From the NCBI RefSeq assembly GCF_000876015.1, contig NZ_BBQM01000015.1, positions 434,001 to 498,000 on the forward strand: a DNA stretch of 64,000 nt. The letters run 5' to 3'. Each line of letters opens with the position of its first letter. Positions within the stretch are counted from its first letter, which is position 1. The stretch is from Cupriavidus basilensis. Its GTDB lineage: Bacteria > Pseudomonadota > Gammaproteobacteria > Burkholderiales > Burkholderiaceae. The notes beneath the pieces were generated by a model, which made no database searches, had not been told where the DNA came from, and was given only the letters and a program-made list of their open reading frames with translations. Both the position numbers and the translations under genes were made by a program. This document shows positions 8,125 through 17,300 of the stretch, piece by piece.

Positions 8125-8143
8125 GCATATGATAATCGTTCTC
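8125..8143 (-). promoter_or_regulatory. Fur-type box
   Basis: The 19-mer GCATATGATAATCGTTCTC matches the consensus Fur box GATAATGATAATCATTATC at 14 of 19 positions, with 11 of 13 in the right-hand part. It lies upstream of the DUF3649-PepSY-DUF3325 operon on the minus strand and 206 bases before the divergent H-NS-like gene. Iron-dependent repression of the operon is the likely role. Confidence 0.7.
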
Positions 8144-8348
8144 ATTTGAATTGTGTGATTTCCAGCAGCTTCGCGGTGGCTTTCGCGCAGGGGGAGAGGC
8201 CGCTCGCGGCCGCCGCCCGGCGGGCATTCGTGCCGTCCGGGGAGGCGGCTTCCGCGCTCGGCTATCATGTGCGAGCTTCAGGGTCAGGGGTGTGCGCAGA
8301 GCGCCGCATGATGAACCGTCTACCCGCATCTTCTATTGGTTTTTAATC

Positions 8349-9074
8349 GTGTCTACCGCTATCGCCCCCGCCGCCTCACCGGACCCTTCATCGGACCTTC
8401 CTCCGGACCTTCCTCCGGCCGTTCCCGCCGATGCCTCGGCCGACGTTTCCCCCGACGTGAAGAGAGTCGCCGCCATTGTCTGGATCCGCGTCCAGATGGA
8501 GCGGCTGGGCATCACCGCCGAGGACATCGAGGCCGCGCTCGCGGCAGCGGCGCCGGCGGTGCGTGTGGAGAGTGTGGAGGATGAGGCGGTGGATGCGCCG
8601 TCAGCGGAGCAGGCGCCTGCGGCGGCCAGGCCGGCCGCAACGCTGGTCGTGGAGCCGCTCGGCCCGACCGCCGGCCTGCTGCCGGCGGCGCCCGTCACCG
8701 CGCCGCCGGCGACGCCGCGGCAGCAGCGCAAGAAACGGCTGGGCCAGCAGAACGCGGCCAACGCCCAGGCGGCGCTGGCCATGCCGGCCGCGGCGCCGGC
8801 CGAGGTTTCGGCGCAGCCGGAAGCCGGAGGGAAGATCGAGCGGAAGGATGAGCGGATGAGTGCGCGGGCGGACGCGCCGGCCAGCCGGCCGCCGCGCGAA
8901 GCGCAGGCCGAACCGGCGCCAGCCGCCGCGCCTTCAGGCGCGCCTTCCGCCACCCCCGCGCGCCGCTACCGCAACGCCGAAGGCCAGGTGTGGGACGGCG
9001 AGGGCGCGATGCCCTCGTGGCTGGTGCGCGCGGTCAATGCCGGCCAGTCGGTCGAGCATTTCCGCGTGAGCTGA
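8349..9074 (+). CDS. H-NS-family nucleoid-associated protein with long linker
   Basis: About 241 residues from the GTG at 8349. Residues 40-60 (IVWIRVQMERLGITAEDIEAAL) resemble the short N-terminal oligomerisation segment of Burkholderiales H-NS-like proteins. The C-terminus has the DNA-binding domain: RYRNAEGQVWDGEGAMPSWL followed by about 15 residues, matching the aromatic-G-x-W-x-G-x-G-x-x-P-x-W-L core of the family. Between them is an Ala/Pro/Glu-rich linker of about 120 residues, much longer than in typical 90-130 residue members. The start is uncertain because no Shine-Dalgarno sequence precedes the GTG. Expected role: silencing of AT-rich DNA. Confidence 0.78.
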   Translation: MSTAIAPAASPDPSSDLPPDLPPAVPADASADVSPDVKRVAAIVWIRVQMERLGITAEDIEAALAAAAPAVRVESVEDEAVDAPSAEQAPAAARPAATLVVEPLGPTAGLLPAAPVTAPPATPRQQRKKRLGQQNAANAQAALAMPAAAPAEVSAQPEAGGKIERKDERMSARADAPASRPPREAQAEPAPAAAPSGAPSATPARRYRNAEGQVWDGEGAMPSWLVRAVNAGQSVEHFRVS

Positions 9075-9137
9075 TCCGCGCGGACCGGTCCGCGTGCGTC
9101 GGCGGCGGGCCGCCGGCCTGCCGCCGCGGCGTTCGCG

Positions 9138-10349
9138 TCAGCCCTGCTCGTTGCGCAGCACGCGGCAGCGGATGAATGCGCTTTCTTGGTCCAGCGCGGC
9201 CACCAGTTCGGCCGACGGCGCCTTGTCGAGATCGGTCACCACATAGCCCATTTCCCCGCGCGTCTGCAGGTGCTGCGCCACGATGTTGACGCCGTCGCGC
9301 GCGAGCAGCGTGTTGAGCGCGGCCAGCGCGCCCGGTGCGTTGCCGTGCACGTTGAGCAGCCGCGCCGGCGAGGTCAGCGGGCCCGGGCTTACCTCGGGGA
9401 AGTTGACCGCGCCGACGGTGTCGCCGGTGCGCAGGAAGGCGATCAGCTTGGTGGCGACCTCGGTGCCGATGTTTTCCTGCGCCTCTTCCGTGCTGCCGCC
9501 GATGTGCGGCGTCAGGATGGCGTTGGGCACGCCCTGCAGCGGGCTGGTGAAGCGGTCCGCGTTGGTCTTCGGCTCCTCGGGGAACACGTCGATGGCCAGG
9601 CCGGCGATGTGGTTGTCGTCGCAGGCCGCGCGCAGCGCCTCGATGTCCACCACGGTGCCGCGCGAGGCATTGATGAGGATCGCGCCGCGCTTGAACTGGC
9701 GCAGCACGGCGGCGTCGATCATCTTCTTCGTCTGCGCGGTGGCCGGCACGTGCAGCGTCACGATGTCCGCGTGCGACACCGCGTCGGCCAGCGAGCGCGC
9801 CGCGCGCGCCGAGCCCAGCGACAGCTTGGCCTGCACGTCGTAGTACACCACCCGCATGCCCATCGCCTCGGCCAGCACGCCCACCTGCGAGCCGATGTTG
9901 CCGTAGCCGACGATGGCGATGGTCTTGCCGCGCGCCTCGAACGAGCCGCTGGCGCCCTTGGCCCACTTGCCTGCGTGCGCGAGCGTGTTCTTCTCCGGCA
10001 CGCGGCGCAGCAGCAGGATGGCCTCGGCGATCACCAGCTCGGCCACCGAGCGCGTATTCGAGAACGGCGCGTTGAACACCGGCATGCCCGCGCGCGCGGC
10101 CGCGTCGAGGTCGACCTGCGAGGTGCCGATGCAGAAGCAGCCGATGGCCAGCAGGTGGCGGGCGGCCTCGATCTCCGGCGCGCCCAGGTGCGTGGCGGAG
10201 CGGATGCCGAGGATCTGGTGCGCCTGCGGCGCGCGGTGCAGTTCTTCGCCGGCGAGCGCGCCGCTGCGGCGCTCCACGGTGACGAGCGCTTCCTTGAAGC
10301 GTTCTACGGCGGTGTCGTGGATGTTTTCGAGCAGGAGAGCAGAAGTCAT
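9138..10349 (-). CDS. serA: D-3-phosphoglycerate dehydrogenase
   Basis: 403 residues, the size of ACT-domain SerA. It oxidises 3-phosphoglycerate to 3-phosphohydroxypyruvate, the first step of serine synthesis in the cytoplasm. The NAD-binding motif is IVGYGNIGSQVG near residue 157. The catalytic set is visible as Arg in NASRGTVVD, Glu in FPEEP and His in LTPHIGGST. A C-terminal ACT-like region (LLNVHGNAPGALAALNTLLA) suggests serine feedback control. The ATG at 10349 is the natural start; the frame stays open upstream over an 18-bp in-frame repeat that would add a low-complexity extension. Confidence 0.93.
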   Translation of the reverse strand: MTSALLLENIHDTAVERFKEALVTVERRSGALAGEELHRAPQAHQILGIRSATHLGAPEIEAARHLLAIGCFCIGTSQVDLDAAARAGMPVFNAPFSNTRSVAELVIAEAILLLRRVPEKNTLAHAGKWAKGASGSFEARGKTIAIVGYGNIGSQVGVLAEAMGMRVVYYDVQAKLSLGSARAARSLADAVSHADIVTLHVPATAQTKKMIDAAVLRQFKRGAILINASRGTVVDIEALRAACDDNHIAGLAIDVFPEEPKTNADRFTSPLQGVPNAILTPHIGGSTEEAQENIGTEVATKLIAFLRTGDTVGAVNFPEVSPGPLTSPARLLNVHGNAPGALAALNTLLARDGVNIVAQHLQTRGEMGYVVTDLDKAPSAELVAALDQESAFIRCRVLRNEQG

Positions 10350-10385
10350 GGCAATGGCGGGAGTGGCGGCAATGGCGGAAGCGGA
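10350..10385. repeat. Two-copy 18-bp tandem repeat
   Basis: GGCAATGGCGG occurs at 10350-10360 and 10368-10378, in units of 18 bp. It lies immediately upstream of the serA start, and 18 bp equals six codons, so length changes would keep the upstream frame open. No function is known. Confidence 0.6.
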
Positions 10386-10528
10386 GGCGGGCGGCGCGCG
10401 CGGTGCCGGGCGCGGGCACGGGGAGAAACCGGGACCGTCATGGTAACGCAGGCGGCTGCCGCGCACAGAACACCCACATTGCCGCCAATGGCAAAGGCGG
10501 TGTGCCTCGGGAGGCGCGCGGCGCCCGC

Positions 10529-11281
10529 TTACTTCGGCAGCAGGTCCTGCAGGTCGCGCAGCGTCGCGCCGCCGGGCACGCCCGGCGTGGCGGCCGGGTT
10601 GGCGGCCTGATTGGCGGCCTGGCCCGCGGCCGGGCCATGCGCCACCACCGCGGCGCCCGCGCCGTCCGCCGCCACGGGCGGCCGGATGGGCGCGCCATGC
10701 ACGATCACCGGCACCGCCGCCGGGTCCAGCCGGCCGTTCTGGCCCAGCGCGATCGGCGCGCAGCCGTTCAGGAAACCGTCTTTCTTCAGGTTGTTGGTGA
10801 GGTCGATGGCGAACACCGCGGCGCGTTCCTCGATCGGGATCGCCGTGGAGCCGCGGCTGAAGGTGTACTGGCCCTTCCAGACCGGGCGCCGCAGCCGGAC
10901 GTCGGTCAGCGTGCTGGCGTAGCGGATCGACAGGCGCTGGCCGTAGGCGCTGAGCACGCCGCCGCCGCTGGAGATGGTGAGCAGCGCGTCGGCGTGGAAC
11001 GCGCGCATGCGGCCGTTGATGGCGTTCGGGTCCAGCTCCAGGCCGGACAGCTCGTCATAGGCCGCCGCCACGCCGCACTGCCCGGCCACCTCGCGGAACT
11101 TGGCGGCGAAGGCCTGCGAGAAATCGCTGTCCCAGCCCATGCCGGTCATGCCCACCACGTACAGGCGCGTGGGTTTGCCGCTGTAGTCGGTGGCGCGCGT
11201 GGAGACGCCGACGGTCGCCGGCGCGCAGCCGCCGAGCAGCAGGGCGGCGGCCACGGCGGCGGCCGTGGCGGCGCGACGCAT
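10529..11281 (-). CDS. Predicted lipoprotein, unknown function
   Basis: About 250 residues. The N-terminus MRRAATAAAVAAALLLGGC is a lipoprotein signal peptide with lipobox LLGGC, so the mature protein should be membrane-anchored through Cys19. The mature part has a mixed alpha/beta composition, then an Ala/Pro/Gln-rich tail with repeated QAANQAANPAA before ending LLPK. I recognise no catalytic motif. In-frame starts also exist at 11290 (ATG) and 11338 (GTG, just after the protease stop). It lies directly downstream of the protease gene in the same direction, so the two may be one envelope operon. Confidence 0.78.
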   Translation of the reverse strand: MRRAATAAAVAAALLLGGCAPATVGVSTRATDYSGKPTRLYVVGMTGMGWDSDFSQAFAAKFREVAGQCGVAAAYDELSGLELDPNAINGRMRAFHADALLTISSGGGVLSAYGQRLSIRYASTLTDVRLRRPVWKGQYTFSRGSTAIPIEERAAVFAIDLTNNLKKDGFLNGCAPIALGQNGRLDPAAVPVIVHGAPIRPPVAADGAGAAVVAHGPAAGQAANQAANPAATPGVPGGATLRDLQDLLPK

Positions 11282-11339
11282 GGAATGCATGCCCGTGGAC
11301 GGCGGGCAGGACAGGGAGGGCGTGCCGTGCTGTTTCACG

Positions 11340-12398
11340 TTATTTCACGTAGGAAAAGTAATAGGGGCTGGAGACCGAGCGCATCACGTAGCGCCCGCCG
11401 GCCTCGGTCAGCCGGTAGCACGTCTGCATGGTCCTGAACTTGGGGTTGTCCATGTCGATGCAGACCTGGCCGCTGTCCGGCTCGATACGGTAGCGGCCCG
11501 GCGAGTAGCCGCGGCTGACGGCATTGGTCACGTCCAGCTCGCCGCTCTCGCGGATGTTCAGCCACAGCGTGATGCCGGACGGCGCGGTGGCGTCCACGCG
11601 CCCGAGATGCGTGAAATGCGCGGCCAGTTCGGCGCCGGTCAGTTGCCGGTCCTGCGTGCCGGCCGGCAGCGGCTGCGGCGCCGGCGGAGGCAGCGCCCGC
11701 GCGGGCGCCGCGGCCGCCGGCACGGCCGCGGCCTCGCTGCGAAAGCGCTGCAGCGCCAGCGCCGAGCGCGCCGGCACCTCGTCGATCCACTGCGCGGGCA
11801 CGGCGAAATTGAGGTTCTGCGCGTCGGCGCGCATCAGGTAGGTGATGCCGATCAGCTGGCCGTCGGTATTGAACAGGCCGCCGCCGCTGGAGCCCGGCGA
11901 GATCGGCGCGGTGGTCTGCAGGCGCACCACGCGGTCGGCGGCGTCGCGGTTCAGGGAGGACAGCAGGCCGTCGCTCAGGGTCAGCTCATAGCCGCGCGGC
12001 GCGCCGATGGCATAGACCTTCTGGCCGACCTTGAGCGAGGCGAGCGGGGCGATCTTCACGGCCGGCGCGGCCAGCCCCCTGGCGTGGAGGATGCACAGGT
12101 CGCGCTCCACGTCGGCATGCACCAGGCGCGCGCTGTGCGCGGTGTTCTCGCGCCGGATGCCGATGGACTTGCCGTTCCTGAGCACGTGGCAGTTGGTGAC
12201 CAGCTCCTCCGGCCCGATCACCACCGAGCTGCCCAGGCCGATGCGCCCGCCCTGGGCGTCGAACACGGTGACGACCCAGATGCTGGGCGACTCGCGCTCG
12301 TACAACTGCGCCGAATCCAGCGCCAGGCCGGGCAGGGAGATGCCGGCAGTCAAACACGAAATCGCGATGCGGCCCGCTATTTTTTTCGCCCGACCCAT
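11340..12398 (-). CDS. Secreted trypsin-like serine protease
   Basis: 352 residues with a signal peptide (cleavage likely after GLALDS). The catalytic triad is visible: His in VTNCHVLRNG, Asp in VERDLCIL and Ser in ISPGSSGGGLF, in the order and spacing of the trypsin-like/DegP fold. After the protease domain comes a Pro/Ala-rich linker (around residues 235-265), then a C-terminal domain with two Cys (GQVCIDM, MQTCYRL) that could form a disulfide. There is no PDZ domain. Periplasmic location is likely. The start at 12398 places the signal peptide correctly; the track upstream is implausible sequence. Confidence 0.85.
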   Translation of the reverse strand: MGRAKKIAGRIAISCLTAGISLPGLALDSAQLYERESPSIWVVTVFDAQGGRIGLGSSVVIGPEELVTNCHVLRNGKSIGIRRENTAHSARLVHADVERDLCILHARGLAAPAVKIAPLASLKVGQKVYAIGAPRGYELTLSDGLLSSLNRDAADRVVRLQTTAPISPGSSGGGLFNTDGQLIGITYLMRADAQNLNFAVPAQWIDEVPARSALALQRFRSEAAAVPAAAAPARALPPPAPQPLPAGTQDRQLTGAELAAHFTHLGRVDATAPSGITLWLNIRESGELDVTNAVSRGYSPGRYRIEPDSGQVCIDMDNPKFRTMQTCYRLTEAGGRYVMRSVSSPYYFSYVK

Positions 12399-12579
12399 GA
12401 TGTTCTTTTTGGTGACTGGTCCTGCCGGAATCCTTGCCGGAATTCTTGCGGCAATCTTCGCCGGCGCGCCGCCCGGTGCGGCCACCGCCCCGGCGATCCG
12501 GTCTTTCCCCCGCCCGCTGTTCCGGACCCGGCGGACGAGCGCGCGGGGTTGCCTATCATAAACGTTCCGCCCGCCGCGC

Positions 12580-12606
12580 TAAAGCTTTGTCGCGGCGGGC
12601 CGACAA
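12580..12606 (+). promoter_or_regulatory. Sigma-28 (FliA) promoter of yjfB
   Basis: TAAAGCTT at 12580-12587, an 11-base spacer, then GCCGACAA at 12599-12606. Against the FliA consensus TAAAGTTT-N11-GCCGATAA it matches 14 of 16 bases with exact spacing. It faces the putative motility gene starting at 12719. Confidence 0.8.
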
Positions 12607-12718
12607 CAAACTGGCAGGAATCCCTCCCGCGCGTGGCGCCGCGGCTTTTTCCGGCCGGCCTGCCGGCATCCCGGCCACCCGCACCACCAACCGCAACCCG
12701 AAACAGGACGATTCACTC

Positions 12719-12904
12719 ATGGATACTGCCATCGTCAGCGCGGCAAGCAACGCCGGTTCCGACCCGGTGCCCTTGCTGATGCTGCGCAAATCGCTGGACC
12801 TGCAGGCCGAGGGCGTGGCCGCGCTGCTGGCGTCGGTGGCGCCGGCCAGCGTGGCCGCCAGCAACCCGCCGCACCTGGGCCAGAACGTCGACATCAAGGT
12901 GTAA
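12719..12904 (+). CDS. YjfB-family putative motility protein
   Basis: 61 residues. The sequence (LLMLRKSLDLQAEGVAALL, then NPPHLGQNVDIKV) matches the small YjfB-type proteins, whose hallmark is a helix followed by a C-terminal G-x-x-[LV]-[ND]-[VI]-x-[VAI] strand. They are annotated as putative motility proteins; the mechanism is unknown. The ATG at 12719 follows AGGAC. A near-consensus flagellar sigma-28 promoter lies 113-139 bases upstream, which independently supports a motility link. Confidence 0.82.
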   Translation: MDTAIVSAASNAGSDPVPLLMLRKSLDLQAEGVAALLASVAPASVAASNPPHLGQNVDIKV

Positions 12905-12915
12905 CAAAGGCAAGC

Positions 12916-12945
12916 CCGGCGCCCGGGGTCGCACCCGGGCGCCGG
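12916..12945. terminator. Strong bidirectional hairpin between yjfB and the efflux operon
   Basis: A perfect 12-bp stem (12916-12927 with 12934-12945) and 6-base loop GTCGCA lies between two convergent genes. No T run follows on either strand, so it may act as a weak terminator or an mRNA 3'-end stabiliser. Confidence 0.55.
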
Positions 12946-12972
12946 CCCCCATTTCATGCTCCGCCGCCGCGC

Positions 12973-14295
12973 TCAGAGCGCCGGCCGCTGGCCGGTGGCG
13001 AGCTGCAGCGCCACCGTGGCTTCGGCCAGGTCCGCGCGCGACTGGAGATAGTCCAGGTAGGTCTCGTCGGCGGTGCGCTGCGCGTCGAGCAGCGCCAGCA
13101 GCGGCGCCGCGCCCTGGCGGTACGACTGGCGCATGCCGTCGAGCACGCGGTCGGCGTCGGCGCTGACCGCGTCGCGGTAGCGCCGGAAGTTCTCGCGCGC
13201 GGCCGCGAAGGCGAGCAGGGCGCGGCGGACTTCGGCCGCCGTCTTCAGTTCCGCCTCGCGCAGCGCCAGCATGGCCTGCGTGACGTCCGCCCCGGCCTGC
13301 ACCAGCTCGCCGCGCTGCAGGCGCGACAGCGGCAGCGGGACCGACACCGACACGCCCAGCATGCGCGAGCGCGCCGTGCCGCCGCCATCGCCATCGCCGG
13401 GCGTGCCCGGCGCGAGCGTCAGGCCGAGGCTCACGCTCGGGTCCACCCAGCGGTTGGCGCGCGCCAGCGCCGCGTTGTCGCGCATGTGGTCCAGCGCGGC
13501 GCGCGCGATGCGCACCTCGTCGCGCGCTTCCAGCGCCTGCGCGACCAGCGCGCCGGCATCGGCGCCGGGCTCGTAGGCGGCGAAATCGCAGGCCAGCGGC
13601 GCACCGCCGAAGGCGTCCTCCACGGGCATGCCGAGCTGCACCGAGAGCGCCTGCATGGCCGCTCCCGCCGCCGCCCGCGCGGCGGTGACGCCGGCGGCGA
13701 AGCGGTCGCGTTCCACGCGCGACTGCGCCAGCTCCAGCCCGCCGATGTCGCCCGCCGCGCGCCGCGTCTCGTTGGCGCGCACCACCCGGCCCAGCGCCGC
13801 CAGCGCGGACTCCTGGCGCACCAGCGCGTCGCGGCTGCGGCAGGCTTCGGCGAAGGCCGCCGCGGATTCCGCGTACAGCGCGTTGCGGAACCCCCGCTCG
13901 CCGGCCTGCGCCAGGCGCAGGCCGCTGCCGGCGGCGCGCACGCGCGCGGCGCGCTTGCCGCCCAGCTCCAGCGCAATCTCCAGGCCCAGCGCATGCGTGC
14001 GCGGCGGCCGCGGCGTCACCGCGCGGCTGAGCTCGATGTTGCCCCGGCCATAGGTCAGCACCGGGTCCGGCCGCACCCCGGCGATGTCGATGCCGGCCCG
14101 CGCGCTGCGCACGGTTTCCTGCTGCGCGGCCAGGCCGGGATTCTGGCGCTCGACCACCTCGAGGAAATCGGCGAAGCGCACCGGCCCGGCCGCCGCCGCG
14201 CCGTGGGCCGGCATCAGCAGCGCGCACGCCAGCAGGCCCGGCAGGGCGAAGGGTTTGTGCTTGTTCTTGTGCTCGTACGTGTTCTTGTCGTTCAT
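12973..14295 (-). CDS. TolC-family outer membrane factor of metal efflux (CzcC-like)
   Basis: 440 residues with a cleavable signal peptide ending near AHGAAAA. Long helical, Ala/Arg/Glu-rich segments and two internally related halves match outer membrane efflux proteins. It forms the outer-membrane channel for the RND pump encoded just upstream (gap of 11 bases) and is the last gene of the operon. The ATG at 14295 has AGGAGA at good spacing. It would work with the adaptor at 17374-18543 and the pump at 14307-17381 to export divalent metal cations from the periplasm or cytoplasm. Confidence 0.88.
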   Translation of the reverse strand: MNDKNTYEHKNKHKPFALPGLLACALLMPAHGAAAAGPVRFADFLEVVERQNPGLAAQQETVRSARAGIDIAGVRPDPVLTYGRGNIELSRAVTPRPPRTHALGLEIALELGGKRAARVRAAGSGLRLAQAGERGFRNALYAESAAAFAEACRSRDALVRQESALAALGRVVRANETRRAAGDIGGLELAQSRVERDRFAAGVTAARAAAGAAMQALSVQLGMPVEDAFGGAPLACDFAAYEPGADAGALVAQALEARDEVRIARAALDHMRDNAALARANRWVDPSVSLGLTLAPGTPGDGDGGGTARSRMLGVSVSVPLPLSRLQRGELVQAGADVTQAMLALREAELKTAAEVRRALLAFAAARENFRRYRDAVSADADRVLDGMRQSYRQGAAPLLALLDAQRTADETYLDYLQSRADLAEATVALQLATGQRPAL

Positions 14296-14306
14296 CCGGA
14301 TTCTCC

Positions 14307-17300
14307 TCAGGCCGCGCGCCGCGCGGCGCGGGCTTCCACGAGGTAATAGAGCGCGGGCAGCAGCCACAGCGTCAGCAGCGTGGCGCTGGCCAGCCCGCCC
14401 ACCACCACGGTGGCCAGCGGGCGCTGCACGTCGCTGCCGAGACCCGTCGCCAGCATCGCGGGCGTGAGGCCGATGGCGGCCACGGTGGCGGTCATCAGCA
14501 CCGGCCGCATGCGGCTGGCGGCGCCTTCGATCACCGCCGCGCGCAGGCCCATGCCGTCCTGCGCGCGCAGCCGGTTGATCTGCGCGATCATCAGCACGCC
14601 GTTGAGCACCGCCACGCCGGACAGCGCGATGAAGCCCACCGCGCTGGACACGTTGAGCGTCATGCCGCGCAGGTGCAGCGCGGCCAGCCCGCCGATGGCG
14701 GCCAGCGGCACCGCCAGCAGCACCAGCGCGGGCTGGCGCAGGTTGCGGAACGCGGCGAACAGCAGCACGAACATCAGCGCCAGCGTCATCGGCAGGATCA
14801 GCGCCAGGCGCGCCTGTGCGCGCTCGAGGTTCTCGAACTGGCCGCCCCATTCGACCTGGATGCGCCGCGGGTCGTAGCGCAGCGCGGCGTCCAGCGCCGG
14901 GCGCGCCTGCGCCAGGAAGCCGGACAGGTCGCGCCCGCGCACGTTGAGCCGCACGATCAGGTGGCGGCGCGCCATCTCGCGCACGATCACGCTTTCGCCC
15001 GAGGTGGCGCGGATGTCCGCCACCTGCGCCAGTGGCACCCTGGCGCCGTTGGCCGCGTTCAGCATCAGGCCGCCGATGCCGTCGGCGCCGGCGCGCGCCT
15101 CGGGCGCGAAGCGCACGGTCATGTCGTAGCGCCGCTCGCCCACGTAGACCTGGCCGACCGGCGCGCCGCCGATGCCGGTGGCGACCAGCTCGGCCACGTC
15201 GGCCGCGCTGATGCCGTGGCGCGCGGCGGCGGCGCGGTCCAGGTCGATGCGCAGGTTGGGCAGCGGCGGCTCCACGTCCACCGCCACGTCGGCCGCGCCG
15301 GGCACGCCGCGCAGGGTGTCCGCCACCTGGGCGGCGAGGCCGCGCAGCTCGGCGAGGTCGTCGCCGAAGAGCTTGACCACGAGGTCGCTGTGCGCGCCCG
15401 AGAGCTTGTCCTGCACGCCGTCGATCATTGGCTGCATGAAGGCCACCGTGAAGCCGGGCATCTGCGCGTAGCGCGCCGCCAGCTTGTCGATCAGTTGCTG
15501 CTTGCTCATGCCGGAGGCCCAGGTCCGGTACGGGTGCAGGCCCACGCTGGCCTCGATGTGCGAAGGCGTCCAGTAGTCGGTGCCGTCGTCGTTGCGGCCG
15601 GTCTGCGTGACCACGTAGGAGACTTCGGGAAACGCGCGCGTGGCGCGGCGCAGCTCGCTGGCCATGTCGGCGGCGCGCTCGAGCGTGATGCCGGGCGGCA
15701 TCTGCACCTGCAGCCACAGCGAGCCCTCGTCGAGGTAGGGCAGGAAATCGCGCCCGATGGTGGCGCCCAGCGCCAGCATGCCGGCCAGCGCCAGCGCGCA
15801 GGTTGCGGCCACCCGGCGCGTCTTGCCGATGCCGCGCTCCAGCGCGGCGCGGTAGCGCGCGCCGAGCCACGCCAGCGCCGGGTTGTGGAACACGCGGCGC
15901 GGCTTTCGCATGGCGAGCCACGCCAGCCCCGGCACCAGCGCCAGCGCCACGATCAGCGCGCCGGCCAGCGCCGCGCCCACGGCGAAGGCCATCGGCGAGA
16001 ACAGCTTGTACTCGATGCGCTCGAACGAGAACAGCGGCAGGTAGGCGGCCACGATCACCAGCATGCCGAAGCCCATCGGCCGCGCCACCTGCAAGGCCGC
16101 GGCGAGCGCGTCGCGCGGCGCCAGCGGGCGCTGCGCCTGCTGCTCGCGCCGGCGCAGGATGTTTTCCACCAGCACCACCGCGCCGTCCACCAGGATGCCG
16201 AAGTCGATCGCGCCCAGGCTCAGCAGGTTGGCCGGGATGCGCAGGTGGTGCATGAAGATGAACGCGATCAGCAGCGACAGCGGAATCGTCAGCGCCACGA
16301 TCAGCGCCGCGCGCGGGCTGCCCAGGAACAGCAGCAGCACCACCGCCACCAGCGCCATGCCCTCGGCCAGCGTCATGCCCACGGTGCGCATGGTGGCGTC
16401 GATCAGCGTGGCGCGGTCCAGGTAGGACACCACCTTCACGTCCGCCGGCAGCAGGTTGTCGTTGAGGTCGCGCACGGCCGCGTGCACGCCGTCGAGCGCC
16501 TGTGCCGCGTTGAAGTCCTTGAGCAGCAGCGCGATGCCGGAGACCGCGTCCGGGTCGTCGTCCTTGCCGAGGATGCCGCGCCGCTCCACGCTGCCGTAGC
16601 GCAGCGTGCCGAGATCCCTGACCAGCACCGGCGTGCCGTCCTTCACCGTCACCACCACGTTGCCCATGTCGCCGAGCGAGCGCAGCAGCCCGGTGCCGCG
16701 CACCACGTAGGACTGCTCGCCGCGGTCGATCACGCCGCCGCCCGCGCTGGCGTTGTTGGCGTTGAGCGCCGCGCTCACCTGCGCCAGCGTGAGCTTGTAC
16801 GCCGCCAGGCGCGCGGGGTCCACCTCCAGCATGAACTGCGTGGTCAGGCCGCCGAAGGTGGTCACGTCCACCACGCCGCGCACCTTCTTCAGGCGCGGCA
16901 CCACGGTCCATGCCTGCAGCTCCGACAATTCGCGCAGGCTGCGCGTGGGCGAGGCCAGCGTGTAGCGGTAGAACTCGCCGGTGGGCGAGGTGTAGGGATC
17001 GAGCCCGGGCCTGGCGCCATACGGCAGCTCGACTTCGTTGAGGCGCTCCTGCAGCCGCTGGCGCGCCCAGTAGCCATCGGTGCCGTCCTCGAACACCACC
17101 GTGACCAGCGACAGCGCGAACAGGCTGCGCGTGCGCAGCACGTGCATGCCGGGCGTGGCCAGCAGCGCGCGTTCCAGCGGGATGGTGATCTGCTGCTCGA
17201 TCTCCTCGGCGCCCAGGCCGGGCACCTGGGTGACGATCTGCGAGGTGACGTCGGCAATGTCGGGATAGGCCTCGATCGGCAGCTGCTTCCAGCTATGGGC

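Noticed and set aside
12973..16911. Very long open frame (over 1300 codons) running through the pump gene into the channel gene.
   Set aside because: Its first two thirds is Arg/Gly/Ala-rich shadow sequence antiparallel in sense to none of the known motifs; only the part from 14295 is the real TolC-family protein.
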